Positions 62,939 through 64,000 of a stretch of DNA of 64,000 nucleotides are shown here, in pieces (within the stretch, counting starts at the first letter, position 1; each line of letters opens with the position of its first letter). A program made the translations under genes and the position numbers. Under the pieces are notes generated by a model. It was not told the origin of the DNA and made no database searches. It worked only from the letters and a program-made list of their open reading frames with translations. The stretch covers positions 1 through 64,000 of the forward strand of contig PHCS01000001.1 in the NCBI GenBank assembly GCA_002840845.1, written 5' to 3'. The stretch comes from Betaproteobacteria bacterium HGW-Betaproteobacteria-14. Its GTDB lineage: Bacteria; Pseudomonadota; Gammaproteobacteria; Burkholderiales; Rhodocyclaceae.

Positions 62939-64000
62939 TCAAACATCCTGATTCGCGTTGACGCGGCGATTGAGCTAGGCATGGGCCATGTTATGCGCTG
63001 CCTAACTCTGGCAGATTGCTTGCGCGCGGCGGGCGGGCAAATTGCTTTCTCCTGCAGAAGGTTGCCTGGGAATCTCTGTGATTTAATTGAAATGAAGGGC
63101 TACAAAGTACATCACATGGCTAATCCCGAGGATGGACTAGCTACCATTGACTGGCTGGACGATGCGGCGCAGACGAAAGCGGCTCTCGCAGATAGTGCTC
63201 GGACCGACTGGTTGATCGTGGATCACTATGGCCTCGACCGAAGCTGGGAATCCGCAATGCGTCCATTCGTCAGACGCATCATGGTTATCGACGACCTTGC
63301 TGACCGCCCGCATGACTGCGATGTGCTGCTGGATCAGAACTACTACAAAAATCTGGAGCACCGCTATGAAGGATTGGTGCCTGGACATTGCCTGAGGTTA
63401 TTGGGACCGACCTATGCGCTGCTGCGACCGGAGTTTTTTGAAGCTCGTCGCCATCTGCGCCAGCGGGATGGGCTCGTCAGGAGAATTCTGGTCTTTCTGG
63501 GCGGCGGCGATTCGCAGAACGTGACATCGAAGGTAATCGAGGCAATAGCCCTGACGGGCCACCCTGAAATCGCCCTAGATGTGGTGATCGGCTCCACCAA
63601 CCCTCATCATGAGCAGATCGCAGCACTTTGTTCGCTGAGAAGGAATGCACGTCTTCACATTCAAGTCGAAAATATGGCTGCCCTGATGGCGTCGGCCGAC
63701 CTCAGCATAGGCGCAGGTGGGGCGACCACTTGGGAGCGTTGCCTCCTCGGCCTGCCGACACTGACCGTAGTGTTTGCCGCCAATCAGGAGCAGACCACCA
63801 TCGACCTGGCTGATACCGGAGCGATACGCTACATCGGCTGGGCAGATAACGTGAGCATCTCGGAATTGGCCGAGGCCATCGATGATGCCATTTCCCGCCC
63901 TGAAGAGAACGTGGAGATGGGTCATCGGGCAATGCAAGTGATGAGCGACTTCGTGTATGACAGCCAGCTTCAGGCAGTTGCAGCCCTCCTGCAACGGACA
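62936..64000 (+). CDS. pseG: UDP-2,4-diacetamido-2,4,6-trideoxy-beta-L-altropyranose hydrolase PseG (3' end outside window)
   Basis: An open frame of 355 codons runs to the window end and is missing from the ORF track. It opens ILIRVDAAIELGMGHVMRCLTLADCLRAAGG, the PseG/SpsG opening with catalytic His in GHVMRC. It continues with WLIVDHYGLD, VIDDLADRPHDCDVLLDQNYY, FLGGGDSQNVTSKVIEAI, SIGAGGATTWERCLLGLPTLTVVFAANQEQT. PseG removes UDP before the NeuB-type condensation. It starts with GTG at 62936 within the duplicated 20-mer. PseG proteins are often about 340-360 residues or fused to a PseH acetyltransferase, so the missing acetyltransferase may follow. Confidence 0.9.
   Translation, partial: MSNILIRVDAAIELGMGHVMRCLTLADCLRAAGGQIAFSCRRLPGNLCDLIEMKGYKVHHMANPEDGLATIDWLDDAAQTKAALADSARTDWLIVDHYGLDRSWESAMRPFVRRIMVIDDLADRPHDCDVLLDQNYYKNLEHRYEGLVPGHCLRLLGPTYALLRPEFFEARRHLRQRDGLVRRILVFLGGGDSQNVTSKVIEAIALTGHPEIALDVVIGSTNPHHEQIAALCSLRRNARLHIQVENMAALMASADLSIGAGGATTWERCLLGLPTLTVVFAANQEQTTIDLADTGAIRYIGWADNVSISELAEAIDDAISRPEENVEMGHRAMQVMSDFVYDSQLQAVAALLQRT

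Overview
The window is a GC-rich bacterial chromosome segment that looks betaproteobacterial and fits Rhodocyclales best. The reasons are the neighbourhood pcm - rhodanese - tolC - waaA - waaC, thiC behind a THI-box riboswitch, a branched-chain-amino-acid-type ABC transporter fused into a beta-oxidation operon, and an EPS-associated MarR regulator at the head of a polysaccharide locus. This placement is inference from gene content; no search could be run.

Layout. (1) 1-2.35 kb: a lower-GC, minus-strand island with a SIR2-like protein and a protein joining a HEPN-like region to a C-terminal part that resembles the archaeo-eukaryotic primase (AEP) fold, plus the first 13 codons of a third gene. 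It looks like an anti-phage or conflict module. (2) 2.5-9.7 kb: EamA transporter, HigBA toxin-antitoxin, ferritin-like protein, cytochrome b561, Spy/CpxP-like protein divergent from an OmpR/EnvZ-type two-component pair, and a TetR-hydrolase operon. (3) 9.75-21.4 kb: one long minus-strand catabolic operon (acyl-CoA dehydrogenase, thiolase, FadJ-type bifunctional enzyme, LivHMGF, acyl-CoA synthetase, LivK) ending in a clear intrinsic terminator. (4) 21.5-27.1 kb: a plus-strand acyl-CoA/AtuA set with a TetR regulator, interrupted by a GIY-YIG nuclease gene lying between two repeats. (5) 27.1-36 kb: LuxR regulator, nitronate monooxygenase, MFS transporter, succinate-semialdehyde dehydrogenase, alcohol dehydrogenase, DUF4124 protein, and thiC with a TPP riboswitch. 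(6) 36.4-50.4 kb: LemA and DUF2207 proteins, a TetR-controlled tandem of two RND efflux systems, pcm, rhodanese and tolC. (7) 50.4-64 kb: waaA, waaC and a surface-polysaccharide locus (epimerase, MarR, TviB-like dehydrogenase, RmlD-like reductase, then PseB, PseC, aldo/keto reductase, NeuB-like synthase, SpsF-like cytidylyltransferase, class III aminotransferase, PseG). The last part has visibly lower GC and probably makes a pseudaminic-acid-type nonulosonate.

The segment is unusually rich in short interspersed repeats. Four families are present: CCCTCACCCCAACCC/GGAGAGGG palindromes, GTAGGTCGGGCTTCAGCCCGAC palindromes, ATTCCC-N8-GGGAAT elements resembling neisserial dRS3, and CCACAGAGGCACAGAG palindromes. 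Copies sit in frame inside waaA and tviB and form the tails of livG and an AtuA-related gene.

The most striking unexplained signal is a bipartite 24-bp motif, CGCCGT-N10-CTGACTTT. I found it 14 times (11 exact in both boxes), on both strands, inside genes and between them. Every CTGACTTT I located by eye has the CGCCG box at the same distance. It behaves like a DNA-uptake, segregation or other genome-wide recognition sequence.
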